In this document: piece after piece, positions 8,659 through 16,564 of the stretch
How the letters are laid out: every line of letters begins with the position of its first letter
How positions within the stretch are numbered: the first letter of the stretch is position 1
NCBI GenBank assembly: GCA_035606335.1
Contig: DATNFP010000108.1
Coordinates: forward strand, 1 to 18,517
Origin: DATNFP01 sp035606335
GTDB lineage: Bacteria > Bacteroidota > Bacteroidia > Chitinophagales > Chitinophagaceae
DNA length: 18,517 bases
Direction of reading: 5' to 3'
Translations under genes and position numbers: made by a program
The notes under the pieces: generated by a model
What the model was told of the DNA's origin: nothing
What the model saw: only the letters and a program-made list of their open reading frames with translations
Databases searched by the model: none

Positions 8659-9296
8659 TTCCCCCCATAATGACTGTACGCAAGTGGATCCGCAGGTATA
8701 CTATGAGTGAACCGAATGCCAACAGTAGGCACCTGATATTGCCATAGGGCGCGTAAAACTAGATGCTTATTGATTTGATAAGACGCTTCTGCATTAACGC
8801 CTACCACTGACCCTGCAAATTTATTTCTATCACGTGTGGCATTTATTAAACTTGTTGTGTCCGGCTCATGATAATACCAGCTATAATCTATATAGTCTTC
8901 GTAAATTACTATATAAGAAATTCCGGCAAAGCAATTGAAACGATCCTTAAGTGAATGAAAAAAATGATACTGGGCTCTAAAAGAAATATAATATTCACTA
9001 TAAATCCCTTTCCCTTTTGCTAAAATTTGCCCAGAATATGGATATTCAAGCAGGTTCACGACTTCGCCATAGTCTGTCCTTTCAAATGTTGTAAAAGCAG
9101 TTTCAAAACTTATTTTTCCCTTTGGTTCCCATCTTAAAAAAAAATCATTTGCCCATTGGTTCACCCTGAAACTTTGAAATTCGTTATCATTTGGAATATA
9201 ATAGCGCCCGCCTGAATAGATGCCTGCCTGCAAGGTCTGGGCTTTTACAGAAATCTGTACGATCAAAAATGAAATAAAAAATAAATAGCGCTTCAT
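8613..9296 (-). CDS. Small outer-membrane beta-barrel protein, intact tandem copy
   Basis: I do not recognise a named family. I place the start at 9296 (MKRYLFF...), not at the ATG five codons upstream, because it gives a clean signal peptide (MKRYLFFISFLIVQISVKAQ, cut before or at the Gln) and matches the start of the duplicate. The product is 227 residues. The mature part is rich in aromatic residues in alternating strands (WANDFFLRWEPKGKISFET, QYHFFHSLKDRFNCFAGISY) and ends in YQLGISYSFKY, a typical outer-membrane barrel end. It is about 60-65 percent identical by eye to the product of the neighbouring copy (9440-10116). Its 3' end faces the NUDIX gene at a distance of 100 bases. No function can be assigned. 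Confidence 0.8.
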   Translation of the reverse strand: MKRYLFFISFLIVQISVKAQTLQAGIYSGGRYYIPNDNEFQSFRVNQWANDFFLRWEPKGKISFETAFTTFERTDYGEVVNLLEYPYSGQILAKGKGIYSEYYISFRAQYHFFHSLKDRFNCFAGISYIVIYEDYIDYSWYYHEPDTTSLINATRDRNKFAGSVVGVNAEASYQINKHLVLRALWQYQVPTVGIRFTHSIPADPLAYSHYGGKVMTYQLGISYSFKY

Positions 9297-9409
9297 AGGA
9301 ATAAATATCAATTTTAAAATTACTCAATAAACAACCAATACAAATCTCTATATATAGTTTTACAAATGCCACAGGTAAAAAACTGATTGCAGAAAAAATT
9401 ATGTATCTA

Positions 9410-9485
9410 TTTAGGGTGAATTAAAAAACCATTAGATCACTAGTATTTAAATGAATAACTTATTCCTAACTGATACGTCATCACT
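9410..9485. repeat. Direct repeat B: second copy of the duplicated 3' end and flank
   Basis: This matches repeat A at 8581-8658 base for base apart from a two-base gap and a few substitutions. It includes 30 noncoding bases beyond the stop codon of the frameshifted copy. Near-identity in the noncoding part shows that the whole transcription unit, not just the coding region, was duplicated. Confidence 0.9.
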
Positions 9486-10116
9486 GAAAATCCATAGTGA
9501 GCGACAGCAATAGGGTCTTTAAATTCAGTATGAATTAAGCCAAAAGCTGCCGTCTGAAATTGTAATAAGGCATGTAAAACAAAATGGTTATTAATTTGAT
9601 AGGATGCCATAGTATTTAAACCCACCCATACTAAATCTGATTTGTATTTATAGCGTGCTGCATTTATCAAATTTGCGGTGTCAGGATTGTGGTAATACCA
9701 GCTATAAGCTATATAATCTTCCAGGTTGAGCATTGAAGAAATTCCGGCATAGCAATTGAGATGATTCTTTAGTGAATGGAAAAAATGATACTGGACTCTA
9801 AAAGAAAATTGATATTCACTATAAGCTCCCTTCTCCTTTGCTAAAATTTGCCCCCAATATGGATATTCGAGTATACCCACACCTTCACCGTATTCTGTCC
9901 AGTCAAACGTTGTAAAAGCGGTTTCAAAACTTATTTTTCCTTTTGGCTCCCATCTTAAAAAAGCATCATTTTCCCATCTGTTCACTCTCAAACCTTGCCA
10001 ATCAAATTTAGATGGAATATAATAACTTCCTCCGGAATAAATGCCCGCTTGTAATGTCTGAGCTTTGGCAAAAATTGAGATTGATAAAAAACGACAAAGA
10101 CTATAAAGCGTTTCAT
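9440..10116 (-). pseudogene. Second copy of the small beta-barrel gene, frameshifted in its signal peptide
   Basis: The long open frame has no ATG; its first in-frame start is a TTG at 9991, which would drop the signal peptide and the first strand. Upstream of it the same frame keeps coding SISIFAKAQTLQAGIYSGG, a clear match to the intact copy. The true start ATG at 10116 (MKRFIVFVVF) is in the neighbouring frame. Adding one T to the T6 run (10086-10091 on the + strand, A6) joins the two into MKRFIVFVVFLSISIFAKAQ followed by the mature barrel, 225 residues. As written, the start at 10116 reads into a stop after about 40 codons. The rest is undamaged up to YQLGISYSFKY, which suggests a recent, reversible or merely apparent lesion. 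Options are a fresh pseudogene, a slippage-controlled gene, or a sequencing error. Confidence 0.85.
10086..10091 (-). repeat. T6 homopolymer at the frameshift point
   Basis: Six consecutive A on the + strand (T6 in the coding sense) sit at codons 9-11 of the frameshifted barrel gene. Seven T would restore one continuous frame with a normal signal peptide. Short homopolymers of this kind are sites of replication or transcription slippage and of sequencing errors. Confidence 0.75.
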
Positions 10117-10691
10117 AGGTAAATAAAGTTTATAAGGATTATCCATTTAAAGATAATACAATCCTGTGCTATAGCTATAAATAAAAAACTAATTGTTTTA
10201 TTTATAATTCTTTGCCGTAATCTTAAACAGCAAATACCTTTTCTTATGTATATCCTAAAACTGTATAGTCATTATACACTTTTCACATAACCATAAAAAT
10301 TCCTTTTTTTTATCTGCAATCTCTTTCCAAGCTTTGCATGGTAAACCATTTTAGAAAGTAGCAGCTTCTAAATGAATAAAATATCTTCCAAGAGAATGAA
10401 TACTGTAAACTCAAATTGTTGAATTCTCCAATTGTTCCTTCTGTTTTCTCCGCTCTGTGGCAAAACGGGGCAAAAATGGGGAATGTTTGGGTAATCGTTC
10501 ACTTGCGTGTATTTTTATACAATCCTTGCCCACAGCTATTTTTAGGCAAAAGATGATTTCCCATTTTCCAAAAAACCAATATTTTTTATCCAATGGGGGA
10601 ATTTTCTGAAATAATTATAGAAAACGTTTAAGCAGCTATTGGCTGTAGCATCAAATTACAATTTATCTTTGTTCATATTCGAAAAGGTTTT
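10117..10691. other. Gene-free gap of 575 bases between the barrel copies and the ABC exporter
   Basis: The left part (10140-10330) is very AT-rich and should hold the promoter of the minus-strand barrel copy; TATCTTTA on the minus strand near 10150 resembles a -7 element but has no well-placed -33 partner. A short palindrome ATGGTAAACCAT lies near 10339-10350. The part from 10430 to 10610 is less AT-rich and contains a 60-codon minus-strand open frame (10411-10593). I find no signal peptide, domain or supporting context for that frame, so I do not call it a gene. The right end carries the probable exporter promoter. I see no tRNA or terminator hairpin. Confidence 0.6.
10639..10671 (+). promoter_or_regulatory. 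Probable promoter of the ABC exporter gene
   Basis: TATCTTTG at 10664-10671 is an exact match to the Bacteroidota -7 element TAnnTTTG. TTG at 10639-10641 lies 22 bases upstream, close to the preferred 19-21. The ATG at 10692 follows 20 bases after the -7 element, giving a short leader, which is normal in this phylum. Confidence 0.5.
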
Positions 10692-12503
10692 ATGAAATTA
10701 CTGCTCTCATATTTAAGTCGTTATAAATGGTTGGTGTTTTTGGGTTTGCTTTTTGCAGCTATCAATCAGCTTTTCTCCCTGCAGGATCCCCTCATTGCGG
10801 GAAAGCTACTCGACCGTTTTGTGACCCACCCACACACTGTATTGGCCACAGGTAAATCGCCTGTCATATTAAGGACGTTAAAAGAATATATGGTTGGCTC
10901 GCTTGGATTGATTGGCCTCTTGATAGCTGTTGCAATGGTATCCCGTATAGCAAAGGCATTCCAGGACTATGTAGTAAACGTTGTTATTCAAAAGCTTGGT
11001 GCCCAAATGTACACAGACGGGCTAAAGCATGCGTTGCAATTACCCTACCAGGATTTTGAAGACCAGCGTAGTGGAGAAACTTTGTCCGTGTTGCAAAAAG
11101 TACGGTTAGACTGTCAGAATTTTATTAATTCATTTGTAGGTGTTCTGTTTACCACCCTGATAGGGCTTATATATGTAATGATATATGCTTACACACTTAA
11201 CCCGTGGTTGGTTCCTATATATCTTGGAGGGTCAATTTTATTAGGTATGCTTACAAGTGCTCTAAGCAAAAAGATAAAGGGCATTCAGAAATCTATTGTA
11301 AATGAAACAAATGCCTTGGCTGGCTCTACTACAGAATCTCTAAGAAATATCGAGCTGGTTAAAAGTCTTGGGCTTACAAGCCAGGAGATCCATCGCCTTA
11401 ACTCAACAACTATAAAAATATTAAAACTGGAATTGAAGAAAGTCCGCAGCATCCGTTCCATATCATTCATACAGGGCACATTTGTGAACTTTTTAAGACA
11501 GTGTATCATCTTCTCCCTTCTTTATTTCATATTCAAAGGTTCTATTTCACCCGGCCAGTATCTTACATTGATGTTTTATTCCTTCTTTATTTTCGGGCCT
11601 TTACAGGAATTAGGAAGTGTGATCATTTCCTATCGCGAAACAGAAGCATCTTTGAATAACATGAGCGAGCTGATGAAGAAACCACTGGAATATAAACCGG
11701 AAAACCCTGAAACTATTAGTGAGATCAAAAATTTAAAATTCAAGGGAGTAACTTTCAAGCATAATACAGCAACAAGACCCGCATTGGATGATATTTCATT
11801 TAATGTTGAGGTAGGTGAAACGATTGCTTTCGTCGGCCCATCCGGTAGTGGTAAAACCACGCTTGTAAAACTATTGGTTGGCCTATATCATCCCAATAAA
11901 GGACATATCTATTACAACAATCACGACGAAGCAAATATTGATTACGATGCTTTGCGCCATCGCATAGGGTTGGTAACACAAGACCCCCAGCTTTTTTCAG
12001 GTACTATTAGGGAAAACTTATTGTTTGTAAATCCATCCGCAACCGATGAGCAGATAAACAGTGTTCTTCAGCAAGCCGCTTGCCAAAACCTGTTGGCACG
12101 CGCTGAAAAAGGAATAAATACTATGATCGGTGAAGGTGGGTTAAAGCTTTCAGGTGGTGAGAGACAAAGATTATCAATAGCAAGAGCGTTATTGCGCTAT
12201 CCTCAGCTATTGATATTTGATGAAGCAACTTCTGCTCTCGATTCATTGACAGAAGAGGAAATTTCACAAACTATTCGTTCAATCACATCTAAACGTCAGC
12301 ATATTACATTAATGATTGCCCATCGTCTTTCTACTATCATGCATGCCGACCGCATCTATGTTTTGGAAAAGGGCAATGTTATTGAAACAGGCACACACCA
12401 ATCATTGTTGGATGAAAAAGGCTTGTACTATGCTATGTGGCGTCAGCAAATTGGTGAACGTAAAGAAACACCAAGCTTAAAAAAGGTCACATCGCTTTTT
12501 TAA
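10692..12503 (+). CDS. ABC exporter, fused membrane and ATP-binding domains
   Basis: The 603-residue half-transporter should act as a homodimer or with a partner in the inner membrane. The N-terminal half has about six membrane helices (for example near 13-30, 68-88, 145-165, 172-190 and two between 255 and 310). The ATP-binding domain follows: Walker A GPSGSGKTT (382-390), Q-loop VTQDPQLF, signature LSGGERQR (486-493), Walker B LLIFDEATSALD with Asp510-Glu511, and switch His544 in AHRLS. All are intact. This is the ABCB/MsbA-like exporter layout, used for lipids, drugs or peptides; there is no peptidase domain. The substrate cannot be read from the sequence. The gene stands alone on its strand with its own promoter, and its end faces the nadB end across only 14 bases. 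Confidence 0.92.
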   Translation: MKLLLSYLSRYKWLVFLGLLFAAINQLFSLQDPLIAGKLLDRFVTHPHTVLATGKSPVILRTLKEYMVGSLGLIGLLIAVAMVSRIAKAFQDYVVNVVIQKLGAQMYTDGLKHALQLPYQDFEDQRSGETLSVLQKVRLDCQNFINSFVGVLFTTLIGLIYVMIYAYTLNPWLVPIYLGGSILLGMLTSALSKKIKGIQKSIVNETNALAGSTTESLRNIELVKSLGLTSQEIHRLNSTTIKILKLELKKVRSIRSISFIQGTFVNFLRQCIIFSLLYFIFKGSISPGQYLTLMFYSFFIFGPLQELGSVIISYRETEASLNNMSELMKKPLEYKPENPETISEIKNLKFKGVTFKHNTATRPALDDISFNVEVGETIAFVGPSGSGKTTLVKLLVGLYHPNKGHIYYNNHDEANIDYDALRHRIGLVTQDPQLFSGTIRENLLFVNPSATDEQINSVLQQAACQNLLARAEKGINTMIGEGGLKLSGGERQRLSIARALLRYPQLLIFDEATSALDSLTEEEISQTIRSITSKRQHITLMIAHRLSTIMHADRIYVLEKGNVIETGTHQSLLDEKGLYYAMWRQQIGERKETPSLKKVTSLF

Positions 12504-12517
12504 ACTAAAAAAAACTA

Positions 12518-14113
12518 CTACAAGACTATCGGCTGTAAAAGTTCGCTCTTATAAGGATAATCTGTATTAAAATGCAGTCCTCTGCTCTCTTTTCTGAATT
12601 GTGCACTTTTCACGATCAGATATCCTATAGTGATCAGGTTACGCAGCTCACAAAGCTGCGGAGATAAAGTCGACGTTTTATAGAGTTCTTCTGTTTCCTC
12701 ATGTAGCAGATCAAGTCGGTGCATGGCACGTTCAAGACGCACATCATTCCGCACGATGCCGACGTAGTCGCTCATTATTTGTTTTAGTTCTTTGAGGCTT
12801 TGGGTAATAAGTATCATTTCTTCTGGCTCAGTAGTACCTGCAGCGTTCCAGTCGGGTACGTCTTCGTGGTATGCTATGCTATCAATTTTTTTGGCGGCAT
12901 CTTCGGCACATCTATGCGCAAACACTAATGCTTCTAAAAGAGAGTTGGAAGCAAGGCGGTTGGCACCATGTAAGCCAGTGCTGGCGCATTCTCCGCATGC
13001 ATACATATTCTGTACAGAAGAGTGTCCCATTTCATCGGTCTTTATACCACCGCAGCAATAATGTGCAGCAGGAGCTACGGGTATCATCTGTTCAAATACA
13101 TTGATGCCTATGCTCTCACACTTTGCAAATATGTTTGGAAAATGCTCTTTAAATTTTTTCTTATCCATGTGCCGACAATCAAGATATACATGCTCTGTAC
13201 CGGTACGCTTCATCTCACTATCTATAGCCCTTGCTACTACATCACGTGGGGCAAGATCAGCGCGCGAGTCGTATCTCGTCATAAAAGCAACGCCATCAAC
13301 ATTCCTTAGTATTCCACCATCACCTCTCACAGCCTCTGTGATCAGGAAAGAAGGGCTCACTCCTGCCTCATACAAGGCTGTAGGATGGAATTGTATAAAC
13401 TCCATATTCTCTATACGCCCTTTTGCACGGTATGCCATAGCAATACCATCGCCGGTAGCTATCTTTGGATTGGTCGTGGTACGATACACCTGTCCCGTTC
13501 CGCCGGAAGCCATCATCGTCACCTTTGCTAATATTTTTTCAATATTATTATTGTTCAAGTTCAATACGTAAACACCGTAACATTCTATATCGGGCGTAGA
13601 CTTTGTCACAAGAAAACCGAGATGGTGCTGAGTGATTATATCCACTACAAACCAGTGAGTATGTATTTCGATGTTTGGATATTTTTTCACTTCTTCCACC
13701 AGGGCTCTTTCTATTTCAAAGCCTGTTATATCCTTGTGATGCAGGATCCGGAATTCCGAATGGCCACCTTCACGGCCACGCATATATTCTCCCTCAGAAT
13801 TTTTATCAAAGCGTGCCCCCCACTCTATTATTTCATCAACACGTTCAGGCCCCTCTTTCACTACTATTTCTACTATTTGTTTATTGCATAACCCATCTCC
13901 GGCTACCAATGTATCTTCTATATGCTTTTGGAAACTGTCATGCTCCAGGTCATTTACTACCGCTATTCCTCCCTGCGCATATTTAGTGTTTGTTTCGTCT
14001 GTATTAACCTTCGTAAGAATGGTAACCTTTTTATCAGGAAATTTTTTTGCTGTTTTTACTGCAAATGTCAATCCGGCTATACCTGAACCAATGATCAAAA
14101 AATCAGTTTTCAT
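12518..14113 (-). CDS. nadB: L-aspartate oxidase
   Basis: NadB oxidises L-aspartate to iminoaspartate with FAD, the first step of de novo NAD synthesis; quinolinate synthase (NadA) uses the product. The product is 531 residues, the usual length. It starts with the FAD dinucleotide fold MKTDFLIIGSGIAG (GxGxxG at 9-14). It also has TKYAQGGIAVV, the substrate-loop GGHSEFRILHH, EAVRGDGGILRN, DLAPRDVVARAID and the late FAD signature GLHGANRLASNSLLEALVF. I choose the ATG at 14113, although the frame is open back to 14182, because family members start here and the extra 23 codons would run through a terminator-like hairpin. nadA and nadC are not adjacent in this window. The gene converges with the ABC exporter gene. 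Confidence 0.96.
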   Translation of the reverse strand: MKTDFLIIGSGIAGLTFAVKTAKKFPDKKVTILTKVNTDETNTKYAQGGIAVVNDLEHDSFQKHIEDTLVAGDGLCNKQIVEIVVKEGPERVDEIIEWGARFDKNSEGEYMRGREGGHSEFRILHHKDITGFEIERALVEEVKKYPNIEIHTHWFVVDIITQHHLGFLVTKSTPDIECYGVYVLNLNNNNIEKILAKVTMMASGGTGQVYRTTTNPKIATGDGIAMAYRAKGRIENMEFIQFHPTALYEAGVSPSFLITEAVRGDGGILRNVDGVAFMTRYDSRADLAPRDVVARAIDSEMKRTGTEHVYLDCRHMDKKKFKEHFPNIFAKCESIGINVFEQMIPVAPAAHYCCGGIKTDEMGHSSVQNMYACGECASTGLHGANRLASNSLLEALVFAHRCAEDAAKKIDSIAYHEDVPDWNAAGTTEPEEMILITQSLKELKQIMSDYVGIVRNDVRLERAMHRLDLLHEETEELYKTSTLSPQLCELRNLITIGYLIVKSAQFRKESRGLHFNTDYPYKSELLQPIVL

Positions 14114-14133
14114 TGCTGATGCTTTACAAAATG

Positions 14134-14155
14134 AAAAACGGTTCCTTAGGAACCG
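14134..14155 (-). terminator. Intrinsic terminator after the DUF6029-type gene, just upstream of nadB
   Basis: Read on the minus strand, CGGTTCC-TAA-GGAACCG forms a perfect 7-bp GC-containing stem with a 3-base loop, followed by TTTTT. It begins 35 bases after the stop of the outer-membrane gene at 14191, so it fits as that gene's terminator. It ends only about 20 bases before the nadB start, leaving little room for a separate nadB promoter, so it may instead be leaky or attenuate read-through into nadB. Confidence 0.7.
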
Positions 14156-14190
14156 CTTAACAAAATAAAGACATTTATACAAGATGATCG

Positions 14191-15774
14191 CTAAAAACTC
14201 GATGTAATAGTTCCTTTCACCCCACTGAATGCCGGTTCATATCGGCATACACCACCAGTACAATTAATACCATCCACCTGTTTCACATAAGCCAGGGAAA
14301 AGCGATGTGGACCTTGTGTGTAAGCTACAAAGAGATTATAATAATGGTTAGCCTTTGACACTTTTGCATAGTTAGGATCAATATTATACATATCTGACGC
14401 TGAGAATGACCATTTGGGAGCTATATCATACTCAAGCAGCCCATATATCCATGAACCGTAATCTTGTTTCGTGGCCATATATTGGAATTCAGCTCTTATA
14501 GACTTTTTACCACCAAATCTATAGCTCGCCTCAGCAAATGGAGTTATTGCATTCAGCATTGGAACATTAGGTTCAACCTGGTATACTTCCTGGTTATATT
14601 GCAATAACTGTACACCAGCCTGTAGCAACCATGCACCTGTACTTTGATAGTCAGCTTCAAGATACCCTTCGCGATATAAAGCTATATTATCAAGTGTGTT
14701 GATATATGTGTATGATAAAGTGTAAGTAAAAAAGTCGTTAGGTGAGATAATAGCCTGCGCTTTACCGGCAAGCTCTGAAATATCCTGTGATGCCGGTGAA
14801 TAGCGGGACATAAGGCGTTGGGGGCGTATATCAGCCATAATTGGTTGCCAGTTAAGCATACCATTTAATAATACTTCGTTAGGAGAAGTACGCATTACAA
14901 AGTCTTGTGTACGCTTTCCAGCAAGATTTATGGCGAACCCCTTTTGTGCATAGCCTAAAGTTGTATACTCAACGTTTCCAGGCTTGTCTACGAGCAGATT
15001 GTTTTCAAGTATTGCTTCATGCGTTTTATAAGCCCCCTCAGCATACCATGAAAGATTGCCTATGGTAAGTGTATTATACGCAGTAAAAGCATACATATTA
15101 TACATAGGCTCAAAGCGAGTATCAATAGCCTGGCTATTGATTGTAGCTACCACTGAATTCATTGATGCCTGGTCTAAAGTCCTATTGAGTATACCCACAC
15201 CAGGTATAATATGCACTTTTTTACCCACATTAAAGTCGCCTTCAGCACTCATACCTTTTATTATAGGCTGGTATCTGGTAAACAAAAATTTCTGCTGCCC
15301 GGTAAACCCTTTCAGCATAATATTTTTAGCTAATTTATACTTAAGCTGAAAACCAACCAAAGCATTATCTATAAGCAATCCTCGATCTTCATAAGCACGA
15401 AAAAGAATACCGCTGCCTATCTGATCATAAATATATCCGGCAGTTATGGTAAGGTCTTTCATCTCTTTCGATACACTCCATGCGCCTATGCCAAATCCAC
15501 TCAATGCTTGTGTTGGATTATATAAATTGGAGTTGTTAAACCCATCTACACGGGCAAAAACTGTAAATCCTTTGTAGTTATAACGCAGGTCCAGCCAACC
15601 TTCATTACCACTTAGGTAGTTATCATATAAAGGATTGCCAGATGCTTTAATTGATGTATCTCTCTGAAAAAAATTCAGATTCATCATAAAGTCTCCTGAA
15701 AATGTACCTGGTACCTGTGCAAGTGCTTTTACACCAAATAATAACAATAAAGATAAAAGAGTGATTTTTCTCAT
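14191..15774 (-). CDS. Large outer-membrane beta-barrel protein, DUF6029-like
   Basis: The 527-residue product has a signal peptide (MRKITLLSLLLLFGVKALAQ) and a mature part of repeated amphipathic strands (WLDLRYNYKGFTVFARVD, WLLQAGVQLLQYNQEVYQ, HRFSLAYVKQVDG). It resembles DUF6029 proteins of Bacteroidota, which lack a known function; I make this match from memory of the family, so treat the name as likely rather than certain. Near the C-terminus is a CTGGVC motif (Cys505 and Cys510) in INCTGGVCRYEPAFSGVKG. These look like the only cysteines in the mature chain. The gene is divergent from a secreted TlpA-like thioredoxin across 94 bases and ends at a hairpin terminator. A transport or assembly role in the outer membrane is possible but not shown. 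Confidence 0.8.
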   Translation of the reverse strand: MRKITLLSLLLLFGVKALAQVPGTFSGDFMMNLNFFQRDTSIKASGNPLYDNYLSGNEGWLDLRYNYKGFTVFARVDGFNNSNLYNPTQALSGFGIGAWSVSKEMKDLTITAGYIYDQIGSGILFRAYEDRGLLIDNALVGFQLKYKLAKNIMLKGFTGQQKFLFTRYQPIIKGMSAEGDFNVGKKVHIIPGVGILNRTLDQASMNSVVATINSQAIDTRFEPMYNMYAFTAYNTLTIGNLSWYAEGAYKTHEAILENNLLVDKPGNVEYTTLGYAQKGFAINLAGKRTQDFVMRTSPNEVLLNGMLNWQPIMADIRPQRLMSRYSPASQDISELAGKAQAIISPNDFFTYTLSYTYINTLDNIALYREGYLEADYQSTGAWLLQAGVQLLQYNQEVYQVEPNVPMLNAITPFAEASYRFGGKKSIRAEFQYMATKQDYGSWIYGLLEYDIAPKWSFSASDMYNIDPNYAKVSKANHYYNLFVAYTQGPHRFSLAYVKQVDGINCTGGVCRYEPAFSGVKGTITSSF

Positions 15775-15804
15775 TAACGGGGGTTGTTAATTATAAAAAT
15801 TTTC

Positions 15805-15834
15805 CGAATTTAGAACTTTATTAAAAACTGGCAA
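15805..15834 (-). promoter_or_regulatory. Candidate promoter of the DUF6029-like gene
   Basis: On the minus strand TTG (15834-15832) is followed after 19 bases by TAAATTCG (15812-15805), one mismatch from TAnnTTTG, ending 30 bases before the ATG at 15774. Spacing fits the Bacteroidota consensus, but the 94-base divergent gap is AT-rich and a chance match is possible. I found no equally good site for the opposite gene. Confidence 0.35.
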
Positions 15835-15868
15835 GATTTTAGTTAAATATTATAAAAAACAATTAATT

Positions 15869-16366
15869 ATGAAGAAGGTAACCGCAGTATTAGCCGGTCT
15901 CTTTTTAGCTACAGCATTACATGCACAAGTAGCGGATTTACCTGATACCCAAATCAAAGATGTAAATTCAGGCGAGAAAATTGCTTTTAATCAGACAGTT
16001 ACTAATGGGAAAGTGACTTTGGTAAGCTTTTGGGCTACCTGGTGTGTGCCCTGCAAAAAGGAAATAAAAAGTATTACTCTTAAAATGAATGATTGGAAAA
16101 AAGAAGCTGATTTTAACTATATGACTGTTTCTATTGATGAATCACGTGCTGAAGGGCTGGTTCGCAGCTATGCTAAATCACAGGGCTGGAGTTTCCCATT
16201 TTACATTGATCCAAATTCGGACCTGAAAAGATCTCTTAACTTTCAGACAGTACCATTTACGGTAATAATAGACAAGAATGGTAAAATTGCTTATATGCAC
16301 TCGGGCTATGAGGAAGGCGGCGAAAATGATGTATTTGCAGAGCTTAAAAAGATAGCTGCCAAATAA
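15869..16366 (+). CDS. Secreted TlpA-like thiol-disulfide oxidoreductase
   Basis: The 165-residue protein has a signal peptide (MKKVTAVLAGLFLATALHAQ) and one thioredoxin fold. The active site WATWCVPCKKE has Cys59 and Cys62 in the WCxPC form of TlpA/ResA-type reductases. The cis-proline segment is in QTVPFTVIIDKNGKI, and the end GYEEGGENDVFAELKK is standard for the family. It should act in the periplasm, probably reducing or exchanging disulfides; redox direction cannot be told from sequence. No membrane anchor or lipobox is seen. It is divergent from the DUF6029-like barrel gene and ends at a strong terminator, so it is transcribed alone. Confidence 0.93.
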   Translation: MKKVTAVLAGLFLATALHAQVADLPDTQIKDVNSGEKIAFNQTVTNGKVTLVSFWATWCVPCKKEIKSITLKMNDWKKEADFNYMTVSIDESRAEGLVRSYAKSQGWSFPFYIDPNSDLKRSLNFQTVPFTVIIDKNGKIAYMHSGYEEGGENDVFAELKKIAAK

Positions 16367-16385
16367 AAGATAATTATTTAATGAT

Positions 16386-16415
16386 AAAAATGCACCAAAT
16401 AATTGGTGCATTTTT
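16386..16415 (+). terminator. Strong intrinsic terminator after the TlpA-like gene
   Basis: AAAAATGCACCAA (16386-16398) pairs perfectly with TTGGTGCATTTTT (16403-16415) around an ATAA loop. The 13-bp stem with its terminal T run starts 20 bases after the stop codon at 16366. Because A5 flanks one side and T5 the other, it could also stop transcription from the minus strand. Confidence 0.88.
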
Positions 16416-16564
16416 ATTTGTGTTCGTGTTTGGCATATTTGTTTTGTCTATCAGCTTCGCGTAACCAACAACAGGTAACAAAGCAGCAAAAAAGATAATA
16501 AAATGAAAAAGTCGAGAAAATGACCAAAGCCACATAATTTTATCGGCATAATTAATAACGCACT

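Noticed and set aside
9297..9311. Earlier ATG for the intact small barrel gene
   Set aside because: Starting at 9296 gives a standard signal peptide (Met-Lys-Arg start) and matches the start of the duplicated copy.
10338..10350. Short palindrome ATGGTAAACCAT as an operator
   Set aside because: It is far from both flanking starts, not repeated elsewhere in the window and expected by chance in this composition.
10411..10593. A 60-codon open frame on the minus strand in the large gap
   Set aside because: It has no recognisable domain or signal peptide, a basic and irregular composition, no promoter and no neighbour in an operon. Chance is sufficient.
13022..13891. Several open frames on the + strand inside nadB
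   Set aside because: They lie opposite a well-conserved gene, have no domain resemblance and overlap one another; they are antisense shadows.
14114..14182. N-terminal extension of NadB
   Set aside because: The extra 23 codons include a terminator-like hairpin, and the FAD-binding fold begins right at the ATG at 14113, as in the family.
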